Assembly (NCBI GenBank): GCA_902793195.1
Contig: CADBCS010000011.1
Location: 1 to 58,070 of the forward strand
Direction: 5' to 3'
Length of the DNA stretch: 58,070 nt
DNA from: an uncultured Coriobacteriaceae bacterium
Lineage (GTDB): Bacteria > Actinomycetota > Coriobacteriia > Coriobacteriales > Atopobiaceae
The notes below the pieces were generated by a model. That model had not been told where the DNA came from, did not search any database, and saw nothing but the letters and a program-made list of their open reading frames with translations. This document shows positions 25,295 to 35,967 of the stretch, piece by piece (positions within the stretch are counted from its first letter, which is position 1; each line of letters begins with the position of its first letter). A program made the position numbers and the translations under genes.

Positions 25295-26614
25295 ATGCGA
25301 AGGCTACGCATGTCGCTGCTTGTGGTTGGGTGCCTCGTGGGGGCAATGGCCGGCCACGCCGCGACCGCCCGCGCGGCAACAAAGGCCACGATACCCGCCC
25401 GCACGGAGCCGGACTACGCGGCAACCACCATAGACACGTCGCTGGTGCAGCCGCTGAAGGTGTCGCTCGAGGTCCATAGGGGCAAAAACGGCATCGTCGA
25501 CGCCTACAGCGTAACGACCAACGTCGACCCAATCGTTTGCGACGTGGAGTGCCACGCCTACATGCAGGACGAGGGCTGGCTGGACTGGACGAACGGCGGC
25601 AAGCAGGCCGGCATGCCAGACGGTGGCTTGCGCATGGAGGCAGTCGAGCTGCGCCTGCGCGGACTCGTTGCCAAGGACTACAGCATCTGGTATCGCGCCA
25701 AGGTGCGCGGAGACGGTTGGACCGGCTGGGCCTCGAACGGTGAGGGGGCAGGTACCATGGGTCTCTCGCTTCCTCTCGTTGGGCTGCAGGTTCGACTGCA
25801 ACGGCGTTTTGAGCAGCCACCCGAGGGGAGTGGGACGGTGCTTCTGGACACCACCCACTACAACGAGATCGGTCGCATCGTCAACACGCGAAAGGTCGTG
25901 GGGGTGGGTGGCTTCAAGCCCAGCAAGAAGGCGGGCGACGCGCTCAACGCGGCGATAAAGGGCATCCGCGACCAAGGGTTCGACGTGGGCTTCGTGATGA
26001 TGGACCTCGCCACGCACAAGGGCATCGCCTACAACTGCGGCACCATCTTCTACGGCGCGAGCACCATCAAGGCGCCCTACCTCGCCTCCGCCATCGAACG
26101 GCATCCCGAGGCACTCACCAAGTACGAGAGGCAGATTCGCGAAACGCTCCTCTACTCGTACGACCACACCTACAAGGAGGTGCTGGCCGAATACGGGACG
26201 CAGCCTCTGCTCGACTGGGTGAAGGAGCTCAAGCTGGACTCCGACTTCAAGAGCTTTAGGCCGGATGACCCGTGGGCCGGGTACACGGCACGCGACTTCG
26301 CGAAACTGTGGCTGCGCATCTGCCAGTGGTCGTATCGCTCCAAGGAGGGCAAGACGTTCTGCTCTTGGAGCGAGTATCCCGAGATGTCCACCATCCACTA
26401 CGCGCTGGGCGACCTCTATCGCACGCAGTCCAAGGCGGGATGGATCGAGAACGAGCACCCCTACTGGAACTCCACCAACGACGGAGGCCTCGTCTACGCC
26501 GAGAACGGCACCTACGTGCTGGCCATCCTCAGCTCGGTGCCGGCGAACTTCTATGAGCTGCACGACCTCACGCGCGCCATCGACGCCGTGCACAGCGAGA
26601 TCGAGCCGGGATAG
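25295..26614 (+). CDS. Secreted ChW-repeat protein with class A beta-lactamase-like serine hydrolase domain
   Basis: 439 residues. A signal peptide (about 1-28, ending ATARA) precedes a ChW-type region (about 70-180: GWLDWTNGG, GWTGWASNGEGAG, LVGLQVRL). The serine hydrolase domain (about 210-435) has the SxxK motif in GASTIKAPY and a KTG-like KAGW, the layout of beta-lactamase-fold enzymes (PF13354-like). It probably acts on cell-wall peptide or is a penicillin-binding-like surface hydrolase; resistance is not implied. GGAAGGAG supports ATG 25295 over the in-frame GTG at 25274. It precedes mscS on the same strand. Confidence 0.83.
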   Translation: MRRLRMSLLVVGCLVGAMAGHAATARAATKATIPARTEPDYAATTIDTSLVQPLKVSLEVHRGKNGIVDAYSVTTNVDPIVCDVECHAYMQDEGWLDWTNGGKQAGMPDGGLRMEAVELRLRGLVAKDYSIWYRAKVRGDGWTGWASNGEGAGTMGLSLPLVGLQVRLQRRFEQPPEGSGTVLLDTTHYNEIGRIVNTRKVVGVGGFKPSKKAGDALNAAIKGIRDQGFDVGFVMMDLATHKGIAYNCGTIFYGASTIKAPYLASAIERHPEALTKYERQIRETLLYSYDHTYKEVLAEYGTQPLLDWVKELKLDSDFKSFRPDDPWAGYTARDFAKLWLRICQWSYRSKEGKTFCSWSEYPEMSTIHYALGDLYRTQSKAGWIENEHPYWNSTNDGGLVYAENGTYVLAILSSVPANFYELHDLTRAIDAVHSEIEPG

Positions 26615-26726
26615 GACACGACGAGCGTGACGCGCCACGGCCGCCAGGGCATTCCCATCTTGCGCCGGGCGGCGCCGTGATGCTACCGTTCTTGTTCAAC
26701 GGGTCCAAGGTGTCGAGGGGGCATTC

Positions 26727-27470
26727 ATGTTCGATAGGCAGACACTCTACAAGGCGCTGTTCCTCTTTGTCGTGGTCGTGATCGCATACGTGATCCAACG
26801 CCTCGCATCGAAGGCCGTACTGCGCATCCTCAAGACCGGAAACGTTCCCCAGGGCTCGATCTTCGTGAACATCATCCGCGTGATCATTTGGGCGCTCGCC
26901 CTGCTCATGGTGCTCGAACCCGTGTTTGGCATCCAGCCCACGGCCTTTGTGGCGGCCCTCGGCGTGACCTCCGTCATCGTCTCGTTTGGCTTGCAGACCA
27001 CCGTCTCCAACGTCATCTCGGGCCTCGGCCTCATGCTTGGGCACGTCATCGAGGTGGGAGACTGGATTGAGGTTGGCGGCTACCAAGGCGTCGTGACCGA
27101 CATAACCTGGCGCGCCACCACCATAAAGGCCCTCATTGGGGACGTCATCGTGATTCCCAACTCGGTGCTCAACACGACGACGCTGCGCAAGCTCGCGCCG
27201 CTCTCCGCTCGCACCGTCACCATACCGCTCGACATCTTTCCCCAGGCGAACATGGCCGAGGTGGAGAAGGAGGTCCGCTCGGTCGTGGAGGTCGCCACCA
27301 AGCCATGGCGCGACCCCAGGCTTCCCATCGACCTCATCCAACAGGGTTGTGGGCAGCTGGGATTTCGCCTCGACGTCCGCGTGCCCCTCGTGACCATGGA
27401 CGACGGGTTTATCACCCGCAGCGCCATCGTGCGGGCGTGCTCGGGCAAGAGCTGGCTCGCGCACTGGTAA
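26727..27470 (+). CDS. mscS: Small-conductance mechanosensitive channel (MscS family)
   Basis: 247-residue channel that opens under membrane tension and releases solutes on hypo-osmotic shock. Three hydrophobic segments lie at about 5-25, 40-62 and 72-100; the last is the pore helix GVTSVIVSFGLQTTVSNVISGLGLML with small residues in register. The beta domain includes GDWIEVGGYQGVVTDITWRAT, and VIVIPNSVLNTTTLRK is the standard MscS motif. GAGGGGG precedes the ATG. It converges with the ABC-2 permease gene across two copies of the GGGGACGGTCCC repeat. Confidence 0.93.
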   Translation: MFDRQTLYKALFLFVVVVIAYVIQRLASKAVLRILKTGNVPQGSIFVNIIRVIIWALALLMVLEPVFGIQPTAFVAALGVTSVIVSFGLQTTVSNVISGLGLMLGHVIEVGDWIEVGGYQGVVTDITWRATTIKALIGDVIVIPNSVLNTTTLRKLAPLSARTVTIPLDIFPQANMAEVEKEVRSVVEVATKPWRDPRLPIDLIQQGCGQLGFRLDVRVPLVTMDDGFITRSAIVRACSGKSWLAHW

Positions 27471-27498
27471 CGCGCCCGACCGCAGGCGGGGAGGGTCC

Positions 27499-27560
27499 GA
27501 AGGGGACGGTCCCCCACGGAACCAAACCGCCCGAAGGGGACGGTCCCCGACGGAACCGTC
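27499..27560. repeat. Dispersed GGGGACGGTCCC repeat, two tandem copies
   Basis: AGGGGACGGTCCCCCACGG and AGGGGACGGTCCCCGACGG sit between convergent mscS and permease genes. They could act as a terminator-like structure. Confidence 0.6.
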
Positions 27561-28372
27561 TACCGCTCGTCGACGAACAGCAGCGCCACGGCCGAGAGCA
27601 CGCCGTAGGCCACCGCAAAGGTAACCAGAAGGAACCACAGGTGCACGAGGTTGCCCGCCGTGGAATCCTGCTCGGCCAGGGGCTCCACGTACCCAAGCAC
27701 GACCTCCGCCATCTTGTTGACGTGCGCCACGGAGCAGATGGCGTCCAGGCCCCACCTGCTTATCGTGAGGTTGGAGATCGCGTCGGTGACCCCCTCGAGC
27801 GAGAAGATGGTGCCCGACATCACGAGCTGGACGATGAGCGCAAAGGGCATTATGGTCATGGCGCTGTTCTCGGTGCGAACGATCGACGAGATGAGCAGGC
27901 CCAACGAATCCGACGAGAACGTGATGCAGAAGAACGAGATGTACATGTCCAGGATCGCCGGACCGATGACCCCTTCCTCAACAAAGTGGTCCCCGCTCAT
28001 CACGGCCACCAAAAGCGTGACGATCACGCACTCCGCGGCACAGAGACACGCCTCGAACAGCCAATGGGCTGTAACGTACGACCAGACGTTGAGGCCCGTT
28101 CGGTGCTCCTGCCGCACGATGTCGCGCTCGCGGCATATGGAGCGGATCGAGTTGAAGATGCCGATCCAGATGCCGGCGCACACCAGGGCAAACGCACCGT
28201 TCTTGGTGGCCCCGTACTCCACGAACATCGCGTCGCCCACCACGAGTCCAATGATCACCATGATGAGGGCGACCGAGATGAAGCACTTCCACCCACGGTC
28301 GTTCATGAAGGTGCGCACGCACCGCGAAAAGCACACCTGCGTTTGACGCAGGTATCCCGCCTGCTGTTGCAT
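27560..28372 (-). CDS. ABC-2 type transporter permease (ABCG-like)
   Basis: 270-residue membrane protein with six hydrophobic segments. Block SICRERDIVRQEHRTGLNVWSYVTAHWLFEA is the amphipathic coupling region of ABCG-type (ABC2_membrane) permeases, and LIVQLVMSGTIFSLEG matches the late membrane helix. It pairs with the FHA-ABC ATPase encoded upstream: its ATG at 28372 begins two bases after the ATPase stop (TAGGCATG), so the two are translated together. The substrate exported is unknown. It is the last gene of the kinase/LRR cluster. Confidence 0.85.
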   Translation of the reverse strand: MQQQAGYLRQTQVCFSRCVRTFMNDRGWKCFISVALIMVIIGLVVGDAMFVEYGATKNGAFALVCAGIWIGIFNSIRSICRERDIVRQEHRTGLNVWSYVTAHWLFEACLCAAECVIVTLLVAVMSGDHFVEEGVIGPAILDMYISFFCITFSSDSLGLLISSIVRTENSAMTIMPFALIVQLVMSGTIFSLEGVTDAISNLTISRWGLDAICSVAHVNKMAEVVLGYVEPLAEQDSTAGNLVHLWFLLVTFAVAYGVLSAVALLFVDER

Positions 28373-28374
28373 GC

Positions 28375-29937
28375 CTATCGTCCCTCCCACTTGCGTATGT
28401 ACTCGTCCGCACGTCCCTCGCCGCCCTCGTCGGGACGGTTGATGCGGCGGATGATCCCCTCCAGCTCGCGCACTCCAAAGAACGCCTTGGCCTCGTCCAC
28501 CGCCCCGCAAAAGACCAGATGCCCCGCACCGTCGGCCTCCGACTTGGCAAGCACGATGACCTTGGAGAAGAGGTCTGCGGCGCGGTCTGGTCCGTGCGTT
28601 ATCACCAGAACCATCTTGCCCAGGTCGGCGATGTCGCGCAGGTTCTGCATGAGCGACCTAGACATCACCCCGTCCAGACCGGAGTCTGGCTCGTCCAAGA
28701 AGAAGAGCTGCGGGTCGCCCACAAGCTCGACCGCAATCGAGAGGCGCTTGCGTTGGCCGCCGGAGAGCCGACCGACCATCGTGCTCATCTCGCGCCCAAG
28801 GCCAAGCAGGGACGCGGCCCACGCAACGCGCCGCTCGCACTCTGCCTGCGAGGTCCGAGACGGCATCTTGAGCATGGTCGCCGAAAGCAGGGTCTCGTGG
28901 ACGCTGTCGTTAAGGCGCAGCAGGTCATGCTGCGGCACGTACCCAATCTGGTACTTGATGCTCTCGTACTCCTCGTACACGTCCATGTCGCCCAGATGGA
29001 CGCTCCCCTGCGCCTTGTCGTATCCCATCACGGCATTGAAGAACGTGGTCTTGCCGGCGCCCGATCCGCCCAGCACCAGCACCAGCTCGCCGGGCTCAAT
29101 CGATAGGTTGATGTCTTTGAGCAACGTCTTTTCCCTCACGCAGTCCCAGACGTTCTTCCTCTCGATTTGGATGACGAGCGCCTCGCCAGACGGCACCTGC
29201 GCAGGTAAGACCGAACCCGGGGCGGAGGACTCGGTTGCGCCGGAATCGGATGACGCGGCCGCAACCGCACGCACGCCCTCCAACACCAGCAGCTCGTCCT
29301 CGCAAACGCACACGGGCGTCTGGCCCAGCATCACGACGTCACCAGGACGGATGGACGCCGACCCATGCACCGGCCTGCCATTGAGCCGCACCCCGTTGGT
29401 GCTGCGGTAATCGATCACCACGGGGCCCTTCGAGCTGTGGAAGAAGGAGGCATGTCGCTGCGAGACGTACGCATCCCGCAGGGACACGTCGTAGTTGCCA
29501 CGGCCCAACACGACCTGCAGGACGCTCCGGTCAAACTCGACCGATCTCCGCAGCCAGCCGCCAGGAGGCCGGTGCATGAGCACGAGGGAGAACTCGGCGT
29601 GCTCGGGGTCGTGCCCCACGGGAAACGCGATGAGGTCGCCTGCCGAGACCTCAACGTCCGCGCGCACGAGCTCGCCGTTGATCACGGTGCCGTTCGTGCT
29701 GTGCAGGTCGCGATACCATACGTGGCCGTCGGCAATCGTTAGCTCGCCGTGGGACGACGAGACCACTCCCGAGGGAATCTCGACGTCCGACCCAGAGCCC
29801 ACACGTCCCACCGTCACGCTACCAACCAGCGGCCATTCGCCGACGAATCCGCCCGCGCAGAATCCCAAGAGCTCCAGCGGGCCGTCGTCGGTCGCATCGG
29901 CCAAGCGCATGGTGGGCATGCGTCCAGGCCTAGACAT
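28375..29937 (-). CDS. ABC transporter ATPase with two N-terminal FHA domains
   Basis: 520 residues: FHA1 (about 40-100: [31 protein letters not shown]), FHA2 (about 135-215: [35 protein letters not shown]) and an ABCG-type ATPase (about 255-510). The ATPase has Walker [11 protein letters not shown], signature [15 protein letters not shown] and Walker [16 protein letters not shown] domains bind phosphothreonine, so activity is probably switched by the kinase encoded immediately upstream. Mycobacterial Rv1747 has a comparable FHA-ABC layout. The ATG at 29937 overlaps the kinase stop (ATGTCTAG). Confidence 0.9.
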   Translation of the reverse strand: MSRPGRMPTMRLADATDDGPLELLGFCAGGFVGEWPLVGSVTVGRVGSGSDVEIPSGVVSSSHGELTIADGHVWYRDLHSTNGTVINGELVRADVEVSAGDLIAFPVGHDPEHAEFSLVLMHRPPGGWLRRSVEFDRSVLQVVLGRGNYDVSLRDAYVSQRHASFFHSSKGPVVIDYRSTNGVRLNGRPVHGSASIRPGDVVMLGQTPVCVCEDELLVLEGVRAVAAASSDSGATESSAPGSVLPAQVPSGEALVIQIERKNVWDCVREKTLLKDINLSIEPGELVLVLGGSGAGKTTFFNAVMGYDKAQGSVHLGDMDVYEEYESIKYQIGYVPQHDLLRLNDSVHETLLSATMLKMPSRTSQAECERRVAWAASLLGLGREMSTMVGRLSGGQRKRLSIAVELVGDPQLFFLDEPDSGLDGVMSRSLMQNLRDIADLGKMVLVITHGPDRAADLFSKVIVLAKSEADGAGHLVFCGAVDEAKAFFGVRELEGIIRRINRPDEGGEGRADEYIRKWEGR

Positions 29938-32752
29938 CGGATGCCTCGTCCTTGGTGCCGTCGTCCTTGGTGCCGTCATCCTTGTCGCCCTCGGCCTTCT
30001 CGTCGTTGGACGTGCCGTCCCCTGCCGGCATGCCGCTCACCTTCTCGTTGAGGGTGGCGCGGACGTCCCTGAGCTCCTGGGTGGCCTCCTCGTTGGTGAT
30101 GAACGCCGGCCCAGTGACCGTTCTTGGGTTTTCCATCCCCATCTGCCTCATCACATTGACCTGCTGGTCGTAGGGCACGCCCACCAGACGGATGGCGGTG
30201 ATTCTCACGTTCGACAGATCGCCGTAGTTCGCCTGCTCGACATAGGGAAGATACAGGGCCCTCCAGCTCGCCTCCCGCGAGAAGAGCGCCGAGAAGTCGG
30301 CAATGGGGTTCCCAAACAGCACCAGGGCTCCCCAATCACGCGTGTTGGGAAGCGGAGAGACGTCCTTGATGGCATTGTTGTCGAGCAAGAGCTGCGGTCG
30401 TATGGGATCTTTGCCCGAGGCGAATCTCGTGAGCGCCGAAAGGTCCGACACGCGATTGTTGCCCAAGTCGAGCGACTCCATGGCCGAGACGGAGCTCTCG
30501 AGCGCCGAGATGTCCGCTATCTGGTTGTTGCTTGCAAGCAGCACGTTGAGACTCGGCTTGTTTTGCAAGCCATCGAGCGAGGTGAGCTGGTTGTCGTTTG
30601 CCACCACCGCCTTGAGGGCCCCACAGTCGCGTATGGGGGTGAGCGACTTGATGTCGTTCGACGAGACGTTGAGGGTGACCAGCTCTACGAACCCGTTGCT
30701 CAGCGCCCCAATGTCTGCTATCTGGTTGTCCTGCACATAGAGTTGCTCGAGCCTTGCGCAACTCGCGATCTTCGAGATGTCCTTGACCTCGTTGTGCGAG
30801 ATGTCGAGTTGCTTGAGCTCGACGAATGACTCCAAGACGTCGACGTTCGGCACCTGGTTGTTGGCCACGTTGAGATGCCAGATTGCGGGTGACTCCACAA
30901 GGGCACCGATGTCGCCAATCTTATTGTGGGAAAGCGAGAGGGACCTAAGCTTCTCGTGCCCGCCAAATCCCTCCAGCGACTCCACCTCGTTGTAATCCAA
31001 GTACAACAAGTTCAGGTTTGGACATTCCGCAAAAGAGCGAACGTCTCGGATGTGGTTGTCAACGAGTTCGCACCTACCCAGCTTGGGACACTTCGCAGCC
31101 CATGCCACACTTGTTATGCCGCAGTGGTTGAGTTTTGCCGCATAGAGCTGGGGAACTCCGCCCAAGAACTCATCCTCCTTCCCGCCAAAGTCGATGCCAG
31201 GGATTTCTAGCGTCGATATGTTGGGAGTGTTCTGAAGAAACGATGGGTCCGTTACACCCTCCACGGTATCCAGGTCGAGCTCTGTGAGGTTGGGGAACCG
31301 GTGGAGTCCCTTGCCCTGGTTCGAAACGCGCACGTTCATGAGGAGCAGGTTTTGGATGCTGGCCATTTCCGTGGGAAACCACGCATCCAGGTCGACGTTG
31401 TCGCATGTGTGGATGCACAGCCTCCTCATGGTCTTGCTCTTTGCAAATGGCCCGAGCGTCGAGAAACCCGTGCAGGCACTGATGTTAACCTGCTCCAGAC
31501 TCGACACCTTCGCCAAGTGCTCTATCGCCTCGTCGGAGATGGAACAGCGGTCGAAAGACAGGGTCTTGATCTCTCTCCCGCCTACTACGGAGTCGATGAC
31601 CTCGGGGGTAACCTCGGTCTCCTTGATGGTGTCGAACGTACGGCCCGACGAGCTCGCCCCCGAACCGCCACTCCCGCCTTTGCCTGCCATGCCTCCACCT
31701 GGCCCACCAAGGGCAATGGCCAGCAGCGCGACGACGGCAACGACTGCCACCACCACGATGACGGCGCGCCTGTTCTTTGGGGACTTGGGCTTGGGTGTGC
31801 GCTTGGGCGCCGGATCGGGAACCGGCTCCGGTTCGGGTCTGGGCTCGGGCTCCGGTTCGAGCTTGGGCTCGGGCTCCGGTTCGGGTCTGGGCTCGGGCTC
31901 CGGTTCGAGCTTGGGCTCAATCGCTGGCTTCGGTTTGGATACAGGCTCAGGAGCCGGCGCAGACGAGGAGGCAAGGCTCACGACAAGCTCGCGTGGCGTC
32001 ACCCTTCGCTGGTCTACCTCGAGCGCAAGGGCGTTCATCAGCGTCCGCTCTGCCTCTGGCGACAGGTCTGCGCCCAAATCCGAAGGCCGTGCCAGCGAGT
32101 CGGAAAACGTGCGCTGCAAGCTGTCTTGGGGCTTCTTCCCGCACAGGCAGTGATACGCCGTGGCGGCCAGGCCATACACGTCGGTCCATGGCCCCTGCGT
32201 GTTCGACGCTCCATACTGCTCGGGCGGTGCGTAGCCGGGCGTGACCAGTATGGTACCGCGCAGCTGCTCGGAATCCACCAGAACGGAGCCAAGGTCGAGG
32301 AGCACGCCGCGGCCACGTGCGTCCACCCGTATGTTCTCGGGGCTCACGTCCCGATGAATGTATCCTGCCCGGTGCAACTCCTCAAGGGCGTCCGCCACGG
32401 GCTCGAGAATGCGCGCCGTCGCGTCCACGTCGAGTGCGCCCTGCTCGTCGATAACGTCGCACAGGTCTTTGCCCTCAACGTAGTCCATGATCAGGTAGAT
32501 CGCATCGCCGTCGTTCACATAGTCCCGCACGCTCACCATTCCCGGCGTGCGCACGTTTCTGGCAAGAACGGTTGCCTCTCGCTGGCAGCGCTCTCGGTCG
32601 GCATCGTCTGCGCTGCGATAGACCTTGACTGCCACGTCGTAGTCGAGCTTCTCGTCGTGGGAAAGCCATGTCTTGCCAAACCCACCCGACCCAATGGTTC
32701 GGATGAGTCGATATCGGTTGTCAATCAAGTCCATGGAAGCCTGCTCGTCCAT
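29930..32752 (-). CDS. Membrane Ser/Thr protein kinase with extracellular leucine-rich-repeat domain
   Basis: 940 residues. The cytosolic kinase domain (about 12-275) has glycine loop GSGGFGKTW, Lys43 in [14 protein letters not shown] (133-140), DLG at 153-155 in place of DFG, and APPEQ at 175-179. A Pro/Glu-repeat linker (280-320) leads to one membrane helix (about 330-348). The outer part (about 400-850) is built of internalin-like LRRs such as [17 protein letters not shown] and [15 protein letters not shown]. All key catalytic residues needed for phosphotransfer remain. AAGGGTGG precedes ATG 32752. The layout parallels plant receptor-like kinases; target proteins are inferred to be the FHA-ABC ATPase or itself. 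Confidence 0.9.
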   Translation of the reverse strand: MDEQASMDLIDNRYRLIRTIGSGGFGKTWLSHDEKLDYDVAVKVYRSADDADRERCQREATVLARNVRTPGMVSVRDYVNDGDAIYLIMDYVEGKDLCDVIDEQGALDVDATARILEPVADALEELHRAGYIHRDVSPENIRVDARGRGVLLDLGSVLVDSEQLRGTILVTPGYAPPEQYGASNTQGPWTDVYGLAATAYHCLCGKKPQDSLQRTFSDSLARPSDLGADLSPEAERTLMNALALEVDQRRVTPRELVVSLASSSAPAPEPVSKPKPAIEPKLEPEPEPRPEPEPEPKLEPEPEPRPEPEPVPDPAPKRTPKPKSPKNRRAVIVVVAVVAVVALLAIALGGPGGGMAGKGGSGGSGASSSGRTFDTIKETEVTPEVIDSVVGGREIKTLSFDRCSISDEAIEHLAKVSSLEQVNISACTGFSTLGPFAKSKTMRRLCIHTCDNVDLDAWFPTEMASIQNLLLMNVRVSNQGKGLHRFPNLTELDLDTVEGVTDPSFLQNTPNISTLEIPGIDFGGKEDEFLGGVPQLYAAKLNHCGITSVAWAAKCPKLGRCELVDNHIRDVRSFAECPNLNLLYLDYNEVESLEGFGGHEKLRSLSLSHNKIGDIGALVESPAIWHLNVANNQVPNVDVLESFVELKQLDISHNEVKDISKIASCARLEQLYVQDNQIADIGALSNGFVELVTLNVSSNDIKSLTPIRDCGALKAVVANDNQLTSLDGLQNKPSLNVLLASNNQIADISALESSVSAMESLDLGNNRVSDLSALTRFASGKDPIRPQLLLDNNAIKDVSPLPNTRDWGALVLFGNPIADFSALFSREASWRALYLPYVEQANYGDLSNVRITAIRLVGVPYDQQVNVMRQMGMENPRTVTGPAFITNEEATQELRDVRATLNEKVSGMPAGDGTSNDEKAEGDKDDGTKDDGTKDEASDV

Positions 32753-32826
32753 GTTTCCACCCTTGTCCGCACATGGGCCGGCAACGTGCTGTGCGCACCA
32801 CACGCAAACGTCGTTGGCCGACCGCG

Positions 32827-35800
32827 TTACTCTTCGACCACCTTAAACCCCTTTACTCGCGCATACAAGGCCGCCTCAGATCCGGGGGCGCAGTGCAACG
32901 TCACGGACTCCTTCTGCGTGGAGCTAAAGCAGGGCGTGCCGATTCGGAGCACCGACTCGGGCAGGTAGACGTCGGTAAGGTCGGTCGCTGTTGTAGCGAA
33001 CACATAGTCATCGATTTCCTCCACACCGTCGGGCACGTGAACCTGCGGCCCCACAGTGGACGCACATGCCCACAACGTCCTGCCGTCCTTGCTCAGCAGG
33101 AACGGCCCGTCGGCCTTGAAGTGCTCGTTTTGGGACGAGACGTCAAACGTGTCGAAGTCGAGCCCATCAAAGACGTTGGAGCCCAGCTCCTCCAGGCCAC
33201 TGCCGATTCGCACCTTGCGCGTAGCAACGGGCACGAGCTCTTTGGAGACGGACGACACGGACGAGAACGCGCTGTTCCCAACACGCATGACGCTGTTTGG
33301 AATCTCAAGCGAATCGTACGACGCGACGCTCGCAAAGGTATATTTGGACACCGTCTCCAGCCCCTCGTTGAGCCTCACCGTGAGTTGACTGGCGCCCTGG
33401 AACGCAGAGGGTCCAATGAACGTGAGCGAGGTGGGAAAATCAACGCTGGTGAGCTTGCTGCACCCGTCGAACGCATACTCCCCAATGCGCGTAAGCCCCT
33501 CGGGCAACGTCACCGACACGACGTTCGAGCGCGAGAAGGCCCGTGCCGCAATGGCCGTGGTGCCTTCTGGCACCCGATACTCCTCCGCCACGGTTCCCGG
33601 GCACACGACGAGCGTCTTGCCATCGGCGCTGTAGATGGCGCCCTCACGCACGGTATACTGGGTGTTGCGGCCATCGACCTCGAACTTTCGCACATGTTGC
33701 AGCTGAGACAACAGCGCGCCCTCCGTGATGCGGGTAACGGTGTGGGGGATGACGATCGTCTTGACGACGCCGGAGGCGACGTCGTTACCATCGACGCCAA
33801 TGGTCGTTACGGGCACCCCCTCCACCTGATCCGGAATCGCTATGTGACCCGCATCGTGCGCCTCGACGCCTGCCAGAACCGCGTGGTCGTCAAAGCGCCT
33901 AAACGTGAGGTCCGCCTTGCGTAAGCGCACCTGCACGCTCTTCCATTGCAGGCCCTCTGTCGAGCCAACGTTGTCGTACTCGATGTCATGCTGCTTCGCA
34001 TAGGACTCCGCCCACGAGCCGCGAGGGACGTGGAAGCGCGCGCCACATGTGTTCTCCCCCGACGATGACATGTCAGATTGCTCTGCACGCGTTGGCAGCG
34101 CGTCGTCCTCGATGCGCTGCAAGGACGCGGGCAAAAACAGGTCGATGAGTTGCTCGTTCTTCCCCGACGAATAGCTGCTATAGCTTCTCAAGGAGTCTGC
34201 CGACAGGGTCGTCGTGCCGTCGGGCACCACGAGGGCACCTTCGAGCCCGTCCGGTGCCAGCGCGAGCGTCCCGTCCCTTCCCATCAAGAAGCCCTCCGCG
34301 TCGTCGTACCACGCGTTTTCCTCATCGACGCGAAACTCACGCACCATACGCCTCTCAAACGCACTACTGCCCACAAAGGAGACCTGGGAGCCAATGTCGA
34401 TGACTTCCCATGCGATGTCCTTCTCGCTCGCGGTGTCGGACAAACTCGCCCAACCTACTGCAAACGCCGACGCGCCGATGCGCTCCAAGCCTGCGGGAAG
34501 CACCGGCTGCAGAAGATAGCCGCATGCGAGAAAAGCGCATGCGTCGATTACGCGCAGGGAATCGGGTAGCACCACCTTGTGTATGTGGGAGCCGGCAAAG
34601 GCCGCCGGCCCAATGGCCGTGACACCATCCGGCACCGCGAACTCAGTGCCCTTGGCATTGGGATAGGACAGGAGCGTCGAGCCGTCGGCAGAATACAGGA
34701 CGCCGTCACGCACGCTGGTCGTGCCGTTGTCTTTCTCCTGCACAAACGATTTCAGTGACTCGCAGTCCGAAAAAGCTCCCGGAGCAAGTCGCTTCAACCC
34801 CGACGGTATCTCGAACCTGGTAAGCTGGGTTTCTGCGAAGGCACGTGAGGCTATGTATTCGACGCTATCGGGAAGAACCACTTCACGTACAAACGGTGCG
34901 CTACGTGAATATGTCTTTTCATCATATCCCGCAAAAGCATCCGAACCTACGATGGTGACCGGCAAGCCATCAACCGTTTCGGGAACCGTCACTGACTCAT
35001 CCTCGCCGACGTAACGCTCCAAAACTGCATGGTCGCCATCCAGACGAAACTCGAGCTCACCAGCCTTCGTCTTGACCGTTCGCACGTCCTCCTCGGAGCC
35101 TTCCGACACGTCAGTCTTGAGCCGCACCAACTCCGACCCGTGTGCGACGCCATCTGCGTCCCGTACGACCACCTGCAGATAGCAGGTCTTCTTTACCGTC
35201 GAGACAGGAGCCATCTTGAACGTGGGAGACGTGTCGTAGGAGCAAATACCACTACCGAACAGACCGCCCTCGGGCCACTCCGCAATTGGTGCCAGCGACC
35301 CATCTGCAGCACGTGCCTTGCTCTTGGAACTATGACGAAGAAATTGCACCGCATGATAGTATGCGAACTGATCGCGCGTGACTTCCTCGCCCAGTGGATA
35401 GAGGGACTCGCTTCGCCGTATCGATGGTGACACATCGCCCGTGCGACGGTCCACGTTTGCGGTAAGCGTCGTGTTCTCGTAGCCCAAGCCCATTGTGTAC
35501 CCACCGATCACATTGGCGGCACACATCCTCAAGCCGTCCGTTTCGTACAAATCCACGTCTCCCTGCGCACCAATGTGGCGTATGCCGCATGACATGCTAT
35601 CGAAATCTTGCTCGTCTACCACTTTGAGCACTTGTGGGTCGGCGGGAACCACGATACGACCCGTACCGTCCACCGATACGGGAACACCATCCAAGAGCGG
35701 ATAGTAGGCAACGTTGTCGGGCTCAGAACTCATGATGATGGTGTAGTATGCCGACGCACACTTCGCACGCTGAGTGTCGGACAGCTGCACCACATAGCCG

Positions 35801-35967
35801 TCCTCCTCCAGCGTGGGCGCCTCAAGATACCAAGGGGATTGCCCGGAGCCATTCCCGCTCACCAGCACGACAATGCCGATGGCCACTGCGACACCCGCCA
35901 CGATGGCCCATTGCCACCACGCACGAGCGCGTAGCCATGTGCACATGCTCCCTAGTCGACGACCCAT
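32827..35967 (-). CDS. BspA-like LRR_5 surface protein
   Basis: 1046 residues. One N-terminal membrane helix (about 19-36) anchors a long outer region. Residues 50-300 resemble the segment after the protease domain of the protein encoded upstream ([16 protein letters not shown] against LSDEQVYALATATYTV, and [14 protein letters not shown] against GVLHVPADPPLIAV). Two blocks of BspA/LRR_5 repeats follow, with units such as [19 protein letters not shown] and [14 protein letters not shown]. There is no LPxTG sorting signal. GAGGGGG favours ATG 35967, which lies inside the end of the upstream gene (16-base overlap). It probably serves in surface adhesion or as partner of the upstream protease. Confidence 0.85.
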   Translation of the reverse strand: MGRRLGSMCTWLRARAWWQWAIVAGVAVAIGIVVLVSGNGSGQSPWYLEAPTLEEDGYVVQLSDTQRAKCASAYYTIIMSSEPDNVAYYPLLDGVPVSVDGTGRIVVPADPQVLKVVDEQDFDSMSCGIRHIGAQGDVDLYETDGLRMCAANVIGGYTMGLGYENTTLTANVDRRTGDVSPSIRRSESLYPLGEEVTRDQFAYYHAVQFLRHSSKSKARAADGSLAPIAEWPEGGLFGSGICSYDTSPTFKMAPVSTVKKTCYLQVVVRDADGVAHGSELVRLKTDVSEGSEEDVRTVKTKAGELEFRLDGDHAVLERYVGEDESVTVPETVDGLPVTIVGSDAFAGYDEKTYSRSAPFVREVVLPDSVEYIASRAFAETQLTRFEIPSGLKRLAPGAFSDCESLKSFVQEKDNGTTSVRDGVLYSADGSTLLSYPNAKGTEFAVPDGVTAIGPAAFAGSHIHKVVLPDSLRVIDACAFLACGYLLQPVLPAGLERIGASAFAVGWASLSDTASEKDIAWEVIDIGSQVSFVGSSAFERRMVREFRVDEENAWYDDAEGFLMGRDGTLALAPDGLEGALVVPDGTTTLSADSLRSYSSYSSGKNEQLIDLFLPASLQRIEDDALPTRAEQSDMSSSGENTCGARFHVPRGSWAESYAKQHDIEYDNVGSTEGLQWKSVQVRLRKADLTFRRFDDHAVLAGVEAHDAGHIAIPDQVEGVPVTTIGVDGNDVASGVVKTIVIPHTVTRITEGALLSQLQHVRKFEVDGRNTQYTVREGAIYSADGKTLVVCPGTVAEEYRVPEGTTAIAARAFSRSNVVSVTLPEGLTRIGEYAFDGCSKLTSVDFPTSLTFIGPSAFQGASQLTVRLNEGLETVSKYTFASVASYDSLEIPNSVMRVGNSAFSSVSSVSKELVPVATRKVRIGSGLEELGSNVFDGLDFDTFDVSSQNEHFKADGPFLLSKDGRTLWACASTVGPQVHVPDGVEEIDDYVFATTATDLTDVYLPESVLRIGTPCFSSTQKESVTLHCAPGSEAALYARVKGFKVVEE

